NCBI GenBank assembly: GCA_964564785.1
Contig: CAZMCT010000020.1
Location: 1 to 38,587 of the forward strand
DNA length: 38,587 bases
Direction of reading: 5' to 3'
Origin: CAZMCT01 sp964564785
GTDB lineage: Bacteria; Planctomycetota; Phycisphaerae; UBA1845; Fen-1342
In this document: positions 1 through 8,324 of the stretch, piece by piece
Position numbering within the stretch: position 1 is the first letter of the stretch
Layout: every line of letters starts with the position of its first letter
Notes under the pieces: model-generated
The model's input: the letters and a program-made list of their open reading frames with translations, nothing else
Database searches by the model: none
Told to the model about the DNA's origin: nothing
Position numbers and translations under genes: made by a program

Positions 1-64
1 GCAGGTCATCGGTGTGGACGGCGGGCTGGCCACCTTGAAGACGCGGCCGGCACGGTCTTCCTGA
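1..64 (+). other. window edge, possible 3' end of an upstream gene
   Basis: From base 2 a reading frame of 20 codons runs to a TGA at 62-64 (reads QVIGVDGGLATLK...). It could be the tail of a plus-strand gene that starts outside the window. The piece is too short to recognise, and the frame starting at base 1 is also open into the next gene, so this is only a possibility. Confidence 0.2.
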
Positions 65-135
65 TGTCACTCACGGTTCCCGCGTGCCGCCGTGCAAGGC
101 TTGGTCGTGGGCGACGAGGCCGTAAGGAGGGCGGC

Positions 136-909
136 TTGAGATTTGAATGGCACGTGGGAATCGATTACAGCGGGGCGGCGACTCCGCGGTCGCGACAGGC
201 CGGCTTGGCGGTGTATGCGGCGCGCGATGGACGAGAGCCGGAGCGCGTCGTCCCATTCGCGTCAGCCGGCCAGCGGCACCGGAACTGGAGCCGAGCCGAG
301 ATCGCCACCTGGTTGATCGACGTGGTTCGGTCGGGCCGGCGTTTCATCGCCGGGATCGATCATGCATTCTCGATGCCGATCGGCTATTTCGCGCGCTACG
401 GCCTCGGTACGTGGGATCAGTTCCTCGAGGACTTCGTTGAACACTGGCCGACACATGAACCGGAAACGTACGTTGATTTCATCCGTGAACGGGAGCCCCC
501 GCGAACCGGCCGCAGCTCCGAGTACCGAATCACCGAGACTTGGACGAGCTCAGCCCGCAGCGTGTTTCACTTTGATGCCCAAGGGCAGGTCGCGAAATCC
601 ACCCACGCAGGAATTCCGTGGCTCCGCCAGATTCGCCGCGCCGTCGGAGCACGCATCCATCTGTGGCCGTTTGACGGCTGGGATCTGCCAGCGGGCAAGG
701 CGGTCTTGTGCGAGGTCTTCCCGTCCACGCTTCGGCGACGTTATCCAGCCGAGGGACGTGACGTTCATGCGCACGACGCCTACTGCGTTGCCCGCTGGCT
801 GCGCGACCTGGACGAGCGTGGCAGCCTGCATCATTACGCCAACCCACCGCTGGCCGAGGAGGAGCGCCGCATCGCGAGTCTGGAGGGCTGGATCTTCGGA
901 ATCGCATGA
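136..909 (+). CDS. DUF429-like RNase H-fold protein, function unknown
   Basis: About 257 residues. I choose the TTG at 136 because AAGGAGG lies at 124-130, five bases upstream, and because the N-terminal stretch from the ATG at 64 is a low-complexity Arg-rich run. The protein shows the acidic positions expected of an RNase-H-like fold: GIDYSG near the start, GIDHAF about residue 75, CEVFPS about residue 195 and HAHDAYCVARWL near residue 220. This pattern recalls the DUF429 family of predicted nucleases, whose substrate is not known. The gene is first in a plus-strand run and is followed 18 bases later by a nucleoside deaminase. The family call is moderate and no reaction is claimed. Confidence 0.6.
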   Translation: MRFEWHVGIDYSGAATPRSRQAGLAVYAARDGREPERVVPFASAGQRHRNWSRAEIATWLIDVVRSGRRFIAGIDHAFSMPIGYFARYGLGTWDQFLEDFVEHWPTHEPETYVDFIREREPPRTGRSSEYRITETWTSSARSVFHFDAQGQVAKSTHAGIPWLRQIRRAVGARIHLWPFDGWDLPAGKAVLCEVFPSTLRRRYPAEGRDVHAHDAYCVARWLRDLDERGSLHHYANPPLAEEERRIASLEGWIFGIA

Positions 910-927
910 CGAGCATGGAGCTCCAGG

Positions 928-1389
928 ATGTCACACGACGATGCGCATTGGATGCGGGTTGCAATCGCCGTCGCGCAAGAGAATCGGACCGCTCCGTTCG
1001 GAGCAGTGATCATTGATGCCGATTCGAACCAGGAACGTGCCCGCGGCGTGAACCAGGCTCAATCCGACCCGACGCTGCACGCTGAAATGGTCGCGCTGCA
1101 CGCCTACTTTTCGGCGCGTGCCGCATCGCGATCCGAGGTGCTGACGTTGTACACGACCGCGGAGCCCTGTCCGATGTGCGCGGCGGCGTGCCATTGGGCG
1201 GGAATGCGACGCATCGTGTATGGTGTTTCGATCCCGTGGCTGGTTGAGCACGGCTGGCGGCAGATTGGTTTGCGAGCGGCGACCATCCTCGCTGCCGAGG
1301 ATGAGGCGATCGTGATCGCAGGTGGCGTACTTGCCGACGAGTGCGCGTTGTTATTCCTGGCAGCGCGTCGAATGTCCCCGAGCACCTGA
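928..1389 (+). CDS. nucleoside/nucleobase deaminase (CDA superfamily)
   Basis: A 153-residue cytoplasmic zinc enzyme of the cytidine deaminase superfamily, in the branch containing guanine deaminase and tRNA adenosine deaminase. The zinc and proton-relay motif is visible as LHAEMVAL (His and catalytic Glu, about residue 52) followed by the two-cysteine motif EPCPMCAAAC about residue 78. Length matches single-domain deaminases. The ATG at 928 has GGAG seven bases upstream. Substrate cannot be decided from sequence: guanine, cytosine or tRNA adenosine are all possible. I see no tRNA-binding extension, which slightly favours a free base or nucleoside. It sits between the RNase-H-fold gene and a membrane protein on the same strand. 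Confidence 0.85.
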   Translation: MSHDDAHWMRVAIAVAQENRTAPFGAVIIDADSNQERARGVNQAQSDPTLHAEMVALHAYFSARAASRSEVLTLYTTAEPCPMCAAACHWAGMRRIVYGVSIPWLVEHGWRQIGLRAATILAAEDEAIVIAGGVLADECALLFLAARRMSPST

Positions 1390-1405
1390 GAGATCGGCAG
1401 GATCC

Positions 1406-2338
1406 ATGGCGACGCGTCTGACTCGACCGGGCTCTGCAAACATGCTTGCAGCGGCCTGGCTGGATCTCCGACGCGCCTGGATGTCCGGCACGCGCTCGCA
1501 GCGGGTTCTGTACGCCGCAGGTACGTTGCTGATGCTCAGCGGCTTGTTTCACGTCGGCGTCTGGATAGCCTCCGAGCGCCCCTGGGAAGGTCCCTTATCC
1601 TGGCGCAAGCCGATTCTGTTCGGGCTTTCCACCGGTGTGACCTGCCTGTCGCTCGGTTGGGTCCTCGGCTGGCTGCGCTGGGGTAAGGCCGGTCGCATCC
1701 TCGCCGTGCCGACTGCCGTCGCGGCGGTCATCGAGGTCGGGCTGATCGCGGTTCAGACCTGGCGCGGCGTTGCGTCGCACTTCAACGTAACCACCCCGTT
1801 CGACGCTTTTGTCAACTACGCGATTGACGTGCTGATCACCGTGATCACGCTCGCGATTCTGGCCATGACTGTGCGGTCGTTCGGGTCGCTTCGGAGGCAT
1901 GGCGCACCACCGCCCGACGATCTGGCATTGGCGGTCCGGTTCGGGATGGTTTTGCTCTCCGCAAGTTGTCTGTTCGGCTACTGGATGCTGTGGTACGGCG
2001 GGCGGCAAGTTGCAGCGGGGCGGTCCCCCGAGCTCTTCGGCGCGGGCGGCGTCGTGAAGTTCGTGCACGGCATGCCGATGCACGCCGTGCAGTTTCTGCC
2101 CATATCCGGCTGGATCCTGTCGCGCATGTCCGTCGGGGTTCCGGTGCGCACCCGCGCCGTCGCACTCCTTGGGACTGGCTTTGCGCTGCTCACGCTCTTC
2201 GCGGCGATGCAGACGTTTCGCGGTCGGGCCCGCGCGGACCTGGACGTCCTATCGGCCTCCGTTCTGGCCCTCGCGGCTCTCACGTTTCTGGCTTCGCTTG
2301 GTCTGGCCCTGTCTCGGCGAGCCCCTGCGCGTGAATGA
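1406..2338 (+). CDS. multi-pass integral membrane protein, unknown function
   Basis: About 310 residues with roughly eight hydrophobic helices, including segments beginning VLYAAGTLLMLSGLFHVGVW, PILFGLSTGVTCLSLGW, ILAVPTAVAAVIEVG, YAIDVLITVITLAILAMTV and LDVLSASVLALAALTF. Conserved-looking polar positions lie within or next to helices: WRKP before helix 2, HFNVTTPFD between helices 3 and 4, and HGMPMHAVQFLP in helix 6. The paired histidines could be a metal or haem site, but that is a guess. ATG 1406 gives a product starting MATRLTRPG; ATG 1442 is an alternative. I do not recognise the family. About 210 bases without a gene follow before the next membrane protein. Confidence 0.7.
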   Translation: MATRLTRPGSANMLAAAWLDLRRAWMSGTRSQRVLYAAGTLLMLSGLFHVGVWIASERPWEGPLSWRKPILFGLSTGVTCLSLGWVLGWLRWGKAGRILAVPTAVAAVIEVGLIAVQTWRGVASHFNVTTPFDAFVNYAIDVLITVITLAILAMTVRSFGSLRRHGAPPPDDLALAVRFGMVLLSASCLFGYWMLWYGGRQVAAGRSPELFGAGGVVKFVHGMPMHAVQFLPISGWILSRMSVGVPVRTRAVALLGTGFALLTLFAAMQTFRGRARADLDVLSASVLALAALTFLASLGLALSRRAPARE

Positions 2339-2556
2339 CGGGAAGCTCGGGACGACGGCGATCGAGGAGTCGCGACTCACGGAACGGAGGAACTTGCGAC
2401 AGGCCCTGCCAGTCGCGCGGGCCCGCAGCGCCTTTGACTGGCCCAACGATACGCCTTCCGATCCGGCCGCCGTAGAGGGCACCCGGCCGCGGCCGGACGC
2501 GCTCGCCCAGCGCAGCCCGTCGCGCCAAGACGCGGAGTAACCGCCTAGAATTGTCC

Positions 2557-2991
2557 ATGCCGCACGGAAAGCCGCGCTGGATGACGTGGGTGCTGGTCGC
2601 GGCCGCCGCGTACAACCTCGTTTGGGGCGGCTGGGTGATGCTGTTCCCGTTGATGGGGTTCGAGCTTGCGGGTCTGGCGCCGCCGCGCTATCCGCAGATC
2701 TGGCAGTGCGTCGGCATGATCGTCGGCGTGTACGGCGTCGGTTACGCGATCGCGGCGCTGAATCCAATGCGACATTGGCCGATCGTGCTTGTGGGACTGC
2801 TGGGGAAGGTGTTGGGACCGATCGGATTCCTGGACGCGGCGGTGCGCGGCACGCTGCCCTGGGCGGTCGGCTGGACGATCGCGACCAACGACTTGATCTG
2901 GTGGGTGCCGTTCGCGATGATCCTCTACCGCGCGTGGCGGCCATTGGGCGCGACCTCGGGACACAACTCTCCTCGGTACGACCATGTGTGA
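2557..2991 (+). CDS. small 4-TM membrane protein
   Basis: About 144 residues from ATG 2557; a TTG at 2551 is in frame. Four hydrophobic segments are visible: WVLVAAAAYNLVWGGWVMLF, IWQCVGMIVGVYGVGYAIAA, PIVLVGLLGKVLGPIGFLD, and a C-terminal one around DLIWWVPFAMILY. The pattern N-x-x-W-G at helix 1, YG-x-GYAIAA at helix 2 and GLLGK-x-LGP at helix 3 looks like a conserved small membrane family that is often left as hypothetical. Function is unknown to me. The stop codon overlaps the start of the downstream flavoprotein by eight bases, which suggests translational coupling. The protein may therefore act with that oxidoreductase in the membrane; this is inference. Confidence 0.7.
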   Translation: MPHGKPRWMTWVLVAAAAYNLVWGGWVMLFPLMGFELAGLAPPRYPQIWQCVGMIVGVYGVGYAIAALNPMRHWPIVLVGLLGKVLGPIGFLDAAVRGTLPWAVGWTIATNDLIWWVPFAMILYRAWRPLGATSGHNSPRYDHV

Positions 2992-4261
2992 TCCAGGTGC
3001 AGGTGTGCAGCGCGACCTCGCCCGGCACCCCGTTGTGGTGGTCGGCGCCGGTCTGGCCGGTCTGGCATGTGCTCGCCACCTGACGCGTGCCGGCGTGCCG
3101 GTGCTCGTTCTGGAAGCGGAGGACGCGGTGGGCGGGCGGATACGTACTGACCGCCTTGACGGCTTTCTGCTTGATCGCGGCTTTCAGGTGTTTCTGACGG
3201 CGTATCCCGAGGCGGCCGCGGTGCTCGACTACAACCAGTTGCAGTTGCGGCCCTTCTATCCCGGCGCGCTTATCCAGCTCGGACGGCGTCGGTACCGCTT
3301 CGCCGATCCCTGGCGGCGGCCGCTGGCCAGCCTGGAGGGGCTGCTGGCGCCCCTTGCGCGCCTATCGGACGTGCCTCGCATTGCGCGTTTGCGGGCAGCG
3401 GCGTTGCGACACCCTGAACCTCGCGGGGACGACCAGTCCGTCACGACGCACGACTACCTACGGCAGTTCGGGCTATCCGAGCGGGTCATCGAGCGGTTCT
3501 TTCGACCGTTCTTCGGGGGGGTGTTTCTCGAGCGCGCCCTGCGGACCCCAAGTCCGTTCTTTCGTTTCGTCTTCGCGATGTTCGCACGAGGGGCGGCGGC
3601 GTTGCCGGCGAAGGGGATGCAGATGCTCCCCGAGCAGCTGGCCGGTGATCTGCCGACAGGCACGGTTCGACTGAAAACGCCTGTCACGTCGGTCGGCCCC
3701 CGTCAGGTGCGCACCGCGGCAGGTGAGATCATCGAAGGCCGTGCAACCGTCGTGGCCACTGACCCCGATCGCGCTCGACGGCTGCTGGCCACTTCACGGC
3801 CGGTCTCGTGGAACAGCACCACGACGATCTACTGCGCTGCGCCGCGCTCGCCCATTCGTGAGGCGATCCTCGTGTTGAACGGCACGGGGCAGGGCTTGGT
3901 CAATCACGTGTGTGTGTTGAGTGACGTCTCCACGCACTACGCTCCAGCCGGAACTGCGCTGATATCCGTGAGCATCATTGGTATTCCTGACCTGGATGAC
4001 CGCGAATTGAGCCGACGCGTCGTGGACGAACTTAGCGGCTGGTTCGGCCCTGAGGTCGCGAACTGGAATCTGTTGCGCATATACCGCATTGCGCACGCGT
4101 TGCCCGTCGTGGCGCGCGAGGCTTCGTCGGAACCGAGTCGGGCACCCGCTGACGGTGTCTTCGTTTGCGGTGACTATCTCGAAGACCCGTCGATCAACGG
4201 CGCACTCCTTAGCGGACGAAAGGCCGCCGACGCGGTCTTGCAAGCGCTGCACCCGAAATAG
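2984..4261 (+). CDS. FAD-dependent amine-oxidase/phytoene-desaturase-type oxidoreductase
   Basis: 425 residues. The N-terminal dinucleotide-binding fold is unmistakable: VVVVGAGLAGLACARHL, then the acidic end of beta 2 (LEAED), then VGGRIRTD, the classic GG motif of the protoporphyrinogen oxidase, phytoene desaturase and monoamine oxidase superfamily. The C-terminal FAD motif is FVCGDYLEDPSINGALLSGR. The middle is substrate-binding and variable, so the substrate is not predicted. Homologues of this type are frequent next to photolyases, and here the photolyase operon lies just beyond, converging on this gene with only 14 bases between stop codons once the DUF2256 gene is counted. The ATG at 2984 lies inside the end of the preceding gene (ATGTGTGA). 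Confidence 0.85.
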   Translation: MCDPGAGVQRDLARHPVVVVGAGLAGLACARHLTRAGVPVLVLEAEDAVGGRIRTDRLDGFLLDRGFQVFLTAYPEAAAVLDYNQLQLRPFYPGALIQLGRRRYRFADPWRRPLASLEGLLAPLARLSDVPRIARLRAAALRHPEPRGDDQSVTTHDYLRQFGLSERVIERFFRPFFGGVFLERALRTPSPFFRFVFAMFARGAAALPAKGMQMLPEQLAGDLPTGTVRLKTPVTSVGPRQVRTAAGEIIEGRATVVATDPDRARRLLATSRPVSWNSTTTIYCAAPRSPIREAILVLNGTGQGLVNHVCVLSDVSTHYAPAGTALISVSIIGIPDLDDRELSRRVVDELSGWFGPEVANWNLLRIYRIAHALPVVAREASSEPSRAPADGVFVCGDYLEDPSINGALLSGRKAADAVLQALHPK

Positions 4262-4275
4262 CGGCGGGGCGGTGA

Positions 4276-4677
4276 TCATCGCCGCAACAGGCGAACGCGG
4301 ACGGGCCCCGACGTGCGTGACGGATCCGCAACGGCCCCCGCCTTCGTCAGCTCGACCAGGCCGCGGCCGGCCAGGCGACAAGCGGCCCGACGCGCACGAT
4401 GGCACAAGTCCGGCCATCTGGGATGCTCGGGGCTCACGAACTGACGGACGGCCTCGCTTGGGCAGACGGAGACCCCGCGCGCACGGCGTGCCAACAGCTC
4501 GAGCAGGACGGCTTCCAGCTCCAGATCGAGCGGGGTCAGTCTGGCGCGGCGGCAGGCGTCCGAGCAATACTGGACCTGCTCCCAGACACGGGCCCACTTC
4601 TTGCGCCATGTGATCACTCGGCCGCAGCGCAGGCACGCCTTGACGCCATCGTTGGCACGCCGCGCAGCAGCGCTCAT
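4276..4677 (-). CDS. DUF2256 + DUF3253 two-domain protein, photolyase companion
   Basis: 133 residues. The first ~45 match a DUF2256 zinc-ribbon-like module: CLRCGR, then ITWRKKWARVWEQVQYCS, then DACRR, giving a C-x2-C ... C-x3-C arrangement that probably binds a metal. The rest is a small helical, winged-helix-like DUF3253 domain (LDLELEAVLLELL ... RWPDLCHRARRAACRLAGRGLVEL). DUF2256 proteins are known neighbours of cryptochrome/photolyase genes, and this gene starts 24 bases downstream of the photolyase stop on the same strand, so the two are probably one transcript. Biochemical role is unknown. The fusion of the two domains in one chain is seen in the family and supports one joint function. 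Confidence 0.85.
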   Translation of the reverse strand: MSAAARRANDGVKACLRCGRVITWRKKWARVWEQVQYCSDACRRARLTPLDLELEAVLLELLARRARGVSVCPSEAVRQFVSPEHPRWPDLCHRARRAACRLAGRGLVELTKAGAVADPSRTSGPVRVRLLRR

Positions 4678-4701
4678 GTACGTTCCTCCTTCAGCCCCCC
4701 G

Positions 4702-6231
4702 TCAGCTTTGCGCCTTCTTCCGGCCGGTCCCGCGTCGCTGTGCGGGTCGTCGCCGACTGCCGTGCTTGCGATACACGCGCTTGGCTTCCGACTTCGCGGC
4801 GGCCTGCCTTCTGAGCTCGTGCAGCCGCCGGCGCGCCTCACCGTACGCGATAACGTGATCGACGATCGGCGGCGGGTAATCCCGCCCGATCAGGCAGCCG
4901 CAGGCGCGCTGGAGCGCAGTCGGCATCTTGTGCGGCTCGGCGATGTGCTCGTCGGGAACAGCCTCCAACTCGGGCACCCAACGCCGGATGAATACCCCCC
5001 GCGGATCCTGATCGTAGACCTGCTTCGTCGGCGAGTAGATGCGCACGGTGTTGATGCCGGTGACGCCGGACTGCATCTGAACCTGCGAGAAGTGAATGCC
5101 CGGCTCAAAATCGAGGAAGTGGCGCGCGAGATACACGGCGGTCGGGCGCCAGTGCAGCCAGAGGTGGTACGAGGCAAAGGAAACCAGCATCGCGCGCATC
5201 CGGAAGTTGATCCAGCCGGTTTTCTTCAGACAACGCATGCAGGCATCCACGAGCGGATAGCCGGTCCGGCCCTGGCACCAGGCCTCGAAACGGCGCTGGT
5301 CGAACTCGTTCTCGCGCAGCCCGTCGTATGCGCGGCTCATGTTCTCGAATTCGATCCGCGGCTCGTCCTCGAGCTTCTGCATGAAGTGGCAGTGCCAGCG
5401 CAGCCGGCCGGCGAATGAACTGAGCGACGGTAGCCAGCGTGCATCGACCTCCTGCCCGTCGGCTTTCGTTTGTCGCACTTCGGATCGGCGGGCCTCGGTT
5501 GCCTGGTGGACCTGCTTCATGCTGATGGCGCCCCACGCCAGGTAGGGGCTCAGGCGCGAGCAGCCTTCCCAACCCGTCACGGGGGACGACAGATCCGCGC
5601 GGTAGTTCACTCCCCGAGATTGGAGGAAAGACTGTAGCACCGCGTGTGCGACCGACTCGCCGCCTCGTTGCGCGTCGGCCTTCTCACTGTCCGCCAGGCC
5701 CAGGTCGGCTGCGTGTCGGATACGACCCGCGTCCAACCCGGCCGCAGGCGCGATCGCCTCGGGCGGCGTCACGATCGGTTCGTTCATGCGCTGATTCCAG
5801 CGCCGCGACCACCCGTCGCGGTTGCCGAGCCGCCGGACCACTCCATTCTGCGGCAATTCGTGCCAGCGGATTCCGTGCTCCCGGGCCCAGTCTGCCACCC
5901 GAAGGTCACGACGGTAGGTGAGCGCGGTGCCGGTCTCCTGGTGACTCCACAGGTCGCCGATGCGATGCCCGCGGTGAATCTGATCGAGGACATCGGGCAT
6001 GCGTCCCACGCGAAACGTGATCCAGGCGCCGAGCGCGCGCAACCGCCGGTCGAGTTCCACCAGACAGTCGTTGATGAAGACGAGGTGCGACGGATCGAAC
6101 TCCGGGGCGCGGAGCAGTTCCGGTTCGTAGACGTATAATACGAGACACGGCCCCCGTCGGGCCGCTTCCCTCAGCGGTGCGTGGTCGCTGAGGCGAAGAT
6201 CCCGTTTGAGCCAGACGACCTGAGCATCCAT
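4702..6231 (-). CDS. phr: deoxyribodipyrimidine photolyase / cryptochrome family protein
   Basis: 509 residues, the usual length. The N-terminal alpha/beta antenna domain opens with VVWLKRDLRLSDHAPL. The C-terminal FAD domain carries TGYPLVDACMRCLKKTGWIN, FRMRAMLVSFASYHLWLHWR, HFLDFEPGIHFSQVQMQSG and NTVRIYSPTKQ, which follow the family's FAD-contacting block. This type of enzyme uses FADH- and blue/near-UV light to split UV-induced pyrimidine dimers; some relatives are photoreceptors instead. The sequence alone does not tell me which. The basic C-terminal tail (SKAKR..., Arg/Lys-rich) could aid DNA binding. The DUF2256 partner follows directly. The start at 6231 leaves a 92-base gap to a divergent gene on the plus strand, so both promoters probably lie there. 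Confidence 0.92.
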   Translation of the reverse strand: MDAQVVWLKRDLRLSDHAPLREAARRGPCLVLYVYEPELLRAPEFDPSHLVFINDCLVELDRRLRALGAWITFRVGRMPDVLDQIHRGHRIGDLWSHQETGTALTYRRDLRVADWAREHGIRWHELPQNGVVRRLGNRDGWSRRWNQRMNEPIVTPPEAIAPAAGLDAGRIRHAADLGLADSEKADAQRGGESVAHAVLQSFLQSRGVNYRADLSSPVTGWEGCSRLSPYLAWGAISMKQVHQATEARRSEVRQTKADGQEVDARWLPSLSSFAGRLRWHCHFMQKLEDEPRIEFENMSRAYDGLRENEFDQRRFEAWCQGRTGYPLVDACMRCLKKTGWINFRMRAMLVSFASYHLWLHWRPTAVYLARHFLDFEPGIHFSQVQMQSGVTGINTVRIYSPTKQVYDQDPRGVFIRRWVPELEAVPDEHIAEPHKMPTALQRACGCLIGRDYPPPIVDHVIAYGEARRRLHELRRQAAAKSEAKRVYRKHGSRRRPAQRRGTGRKKAQS

Positions 6232-6323
6232 TGCCGGATTGTAGGCTCGCCACGCTGCGTCGAATCGCGCCTCGACGCCGAACCGAGCGGCGCGCGGCCG
6301 TGCGACTCCGGAGCGTATCCCGA

Positions 6324-6710
6324 GTGCTTTTCACCGAGAAGGAGATCGACCTCGCCCGCCAGATGCGGTCCCGGGGGCTACCCTGGGAGCCCGCCGTCGG
6401 CGACTACGTCTACGACGAGGGCGGTTTGATCGAGGCCCCCTCTCCGTTTCAGCCCGGGGTGTACTTCATCCTGGACTTGAAGCATTTTCTGCGGCGCTCG
6501 AGCGACATCGCGACGCTGAAAGCGCGCGTGTTTTGGCTGCCGCAGTGGCATCAGTGCCGGATGATTCTGCGCGGGCTCGGCGTCTCGGACGCCGCGGTGA
6601 TATCCCGGCTCGTCGCTGCCCGGGCGTTCGAGACGCAATCGGAGTTGTGCCTCCTGTATGAGTTGATGCTCGAGACCTTGTCCGCCGGGGCACGCGCAGT
6701 CGATTCATGA
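6324..6710 (+). CDS. conserved hypothetical, photolyase-divergent
   Basis: About 128 residues from GTG 6324; the open frame reaches back to 6231, but that part is Arg-rich and overlaps the start of the divergent photolyase, so the later start is preferred. The protein is soluble and mixed alpha/beta: FTEKEIDLARQMRSRGLPW, VGDYVYDE, PFQPGVYFILDLKHFLRR, VFWLPQWHQCRMILRGLG and a helical tail ending LCLLYELMLETLSAG. I do not recognise a named domain. It resembles small unnamed proteins that carry numeric-range or ligand-binding folds, but I will not assign one. It is divergent from the photolyase and followed 42 bases later by a membrane protein and a flavoprotein, which suggests membership in the same light/redox island. 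Confidence 0.6.
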   Translation: MLFTEKEIDLARQMRSRGLPWEPAVGDYVYDEGGLIEAPSPFQPGVYFILDLKHFLRRSSDIATLKARVFWLPQWHQCRMILRGLGVSDAAVISRLVAARAFETQSELCLLYELMLETLSAGARAVDS

Positions 6711-6752
6711 ACTGCCGCGCGACATACAGGGCCCTCCAAGGCGCGTGAAACG

Positions 6753-7199
6753 ATGAACCAGAATCTGCTCGACAGCCTGCTGGCGCTGCATGCCGTAAGC
6801 ACGTTGATGATGACCGGCCTGATCTGGATGGTGCAGGTCGTGCACTATCCGCTGTTCCTGCACGTGGGTGAGGACGCGTTTTGCGACTACGAGCGGCAGC
6901 ACGCGCGCCGCATCACGTGGCTGGTGGGACCGCTCATGCTCGCCGAAGGGGCCTCGGCCGCCGCGCTGCTGCTGTGGCTGCCGCCGGGTACGGCTCGCGC
7001 GCCAGCGAGCATCGGCGTACTGTTGCTGCTGGTGATCTGGGGATCTACCGCTTTCCTGCAAGTCCCATGTCACACGCGGCTGGGCCGGGGCTTTGACCGC
7101 GCGGTGGTGCACAGACTCGTGAGCACGAACTGGATTCGCACGGTGGCGTGGTCGCTGCGCGGCGTGCTGGCTGTCATGCTCGTTGAGGCGGTTCCCTAA
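6753..7199 (+). CDS. 4-TM conserved membrane protein upstream of renalase-like gene
   Basis: 148 residues with four hydrophobic helices: helix 1 around LLALHAVSTLMMTGLIWMVQ, helix 2 around ITWLVGPLMLAEGASAAALL, helix 3 around IGVLLLLVIWGSTAFLQVP, and a C-terminal one around WSLRGVLAVMLVEAV. Polar motifs stand out: QVVHYPLF after helix 1, QVPCHTRL after helix 3 and HRLVSTNWIRT before helix 4. The conserved histidines could form a site within the membrane, but that is inference. The stop overlaps the next start as TAATG, so it is almost certainly co-translated with the renalase-like flavoprotein. The family is seen in bacteria near photolyase and redox genes; its function is not known to me. 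Confidence 0.75.
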   Translation: MNQNLLDSLLALHAVSTLMMTGLIWMVQVVHYPLFLHVGEDAFCDYERQHARRITWLVGPLMLAEGASAAALLLWLPPGTARAPASIGVLLLLVIWGSTAFLQVPCHTRLGRGFDRAVVHRLVSTNWIRTVAWSLRGVLAVMLVEAVP

Positions 7200-8233
7200 T
7201 GAACTCCCGGGATCGGCGCCCAAGCGTGAAGAGCAGGTCACGGCGTATCGCCGTCATTGGTGCCGGAATCGCGGGTCTGGCGGCGGCACGCCGCCTTCAC
7301 GAGCACGGGTACGACGTGCAGATGTTCGACAAGGGCCGCGGTGTGGGTGGGCGCACCTCGGTCCGCCGGCAACCGCCGTTCGAGTTCGATCATGGCGCGC
7401 AGTACTTCACCGCGCGCGACGAGCGTTTCTCGCTTCTCGTGAACAACTGGCAGGACGTTGGAATCGTGGCCACCTGGTCGGGTCGGATCGGGTCCATCGA
7501 CCACGGCCGGTGGGGCGACAGCTCGCCCCGTGTACGATACGTCGGCGTGCCGGGGATGAATGCCATCGCCAAGTACCTGGCCGCCGGGCTCGACGTGGCT
7601 ACGGCAACACGCGTCACTCGGCTGACGCGCGCGGGTCAAGTGTGGCGTCTGTTCGGCGACAACGAAACACCGCTCGGCTCGTCTGACGCCGTGGTGGTGG
7701 CGGTGCCGGCTCCGCAGGCGGCGGAGCTGCTCGCCGGCCGGCCGGCCCTGGCCGAGCAGGTCGGCCGGTGCTCGATGTCGCCGTGCTGGGCGGTCATGCT
7801 CGGCTTCGACCGAGCGCTGCCGATTCCGTATGACGGCGTATTCGTCCACGGGTCAGCGTTGTCGTGGATCGCCCGCAATTCGTCGAAGCCCGGCCGCTCG
7901 TCCGGCGAGGCCTGGATCCTGCACGCCGGGCCGGAGTGGTCGGCCGCGCACCTCGACGACCCGCCCGAGCAGGTCATCGCCGCGTCGCAGGCGGCGCTCG
8001 AGCAAGCGCTCGGCCGGAAAGTGCCGTCGCCCTCCTGTGCGGCAGCCCACCGCTGGCGCTACGCCGTGCCGGACGAGCCCCTCCACGTGGGCGCGTTGTG
8101 GGACGCCGAACGCCGCCTCGCGGTATGTGGCGACTGGTGCCAAGGCGCGCGAATCGAGGGCGCGTTCCTCAGCGGCCGGGCGGCGGCGGATCGCGTGCTC
8201 CGGGAGAGCGGTGCGGTCGTGGACACGCCGTGA
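7199..8233 (+). CDS. renalase-like FAD-dependent oxidoreductase
   Basis: 344 residues. The N-terminus has a Rossmann FAD motif (IAVIGAGIAGLAAARRL), the acidic strand end FDKGRG and VGGRTSVRR, followed by FDHGAQYFTARD, which is characteristic of the bacterial renalase-like branch of flavin amine oxidases (COG3380). The C-terminus has the second FAD contact CGDWCQGARIEGAFLSGR. Known bacterial renalase relatives oxidise abnormal dihydronicotinamide isomers, so a metabolite-repair role is plausible; this is inference from family knowledge. It is one base overlapped with the membrane protein before it. It is the last gene of the photolyase island; mobile-element debris begins just downstream. Confidence 0.85.
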   Translation: MNSRDRRPSVKSRSRRIAVIGAGIAGLAAARRLHEHGYDVQMFDKGRGVGGRTSVRRQPPFEFDHGAQYFTARDERFSLLVNNWQDVGIVATWSGRIGSIDHGRWGDSSPRVRYVGVPGMNAIAKYLAAGLDVATATRVTRLTRAGQVWRLFGDNETPLGSSDAVVVAVPAPQAAELLAGRPALAEQVGRCSMSPCWAVMLGFDRALPIPYDGVFVHGSALSWIARNSSKPGRSSGEAWILHAGPEWSAAHLDDPPEQVIAASQAALEQALGRKVPSPSCAAAHRWRYAVPDEPLHVGALWDAERRLAVCGDWCQGARIEGAFLSGRAAADRVLRESGAVVDTP

Positions 8234-8324
8234 TCGCTGTCCGGTCGCGAGTCACGCCGGCTGATGCGGTCGCTGCACTTCCGACGTCAAGAGGTAGACG
8301 TGGCGGAGGAGTCGAACGACCGGG

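Noticed and set aside
64..135. ATG at 64 as the start of the first gene
   Set aside because: The extra N-terminus is Arg-rich and the TTG at 136 has an AAGGAGG site at the right distance.
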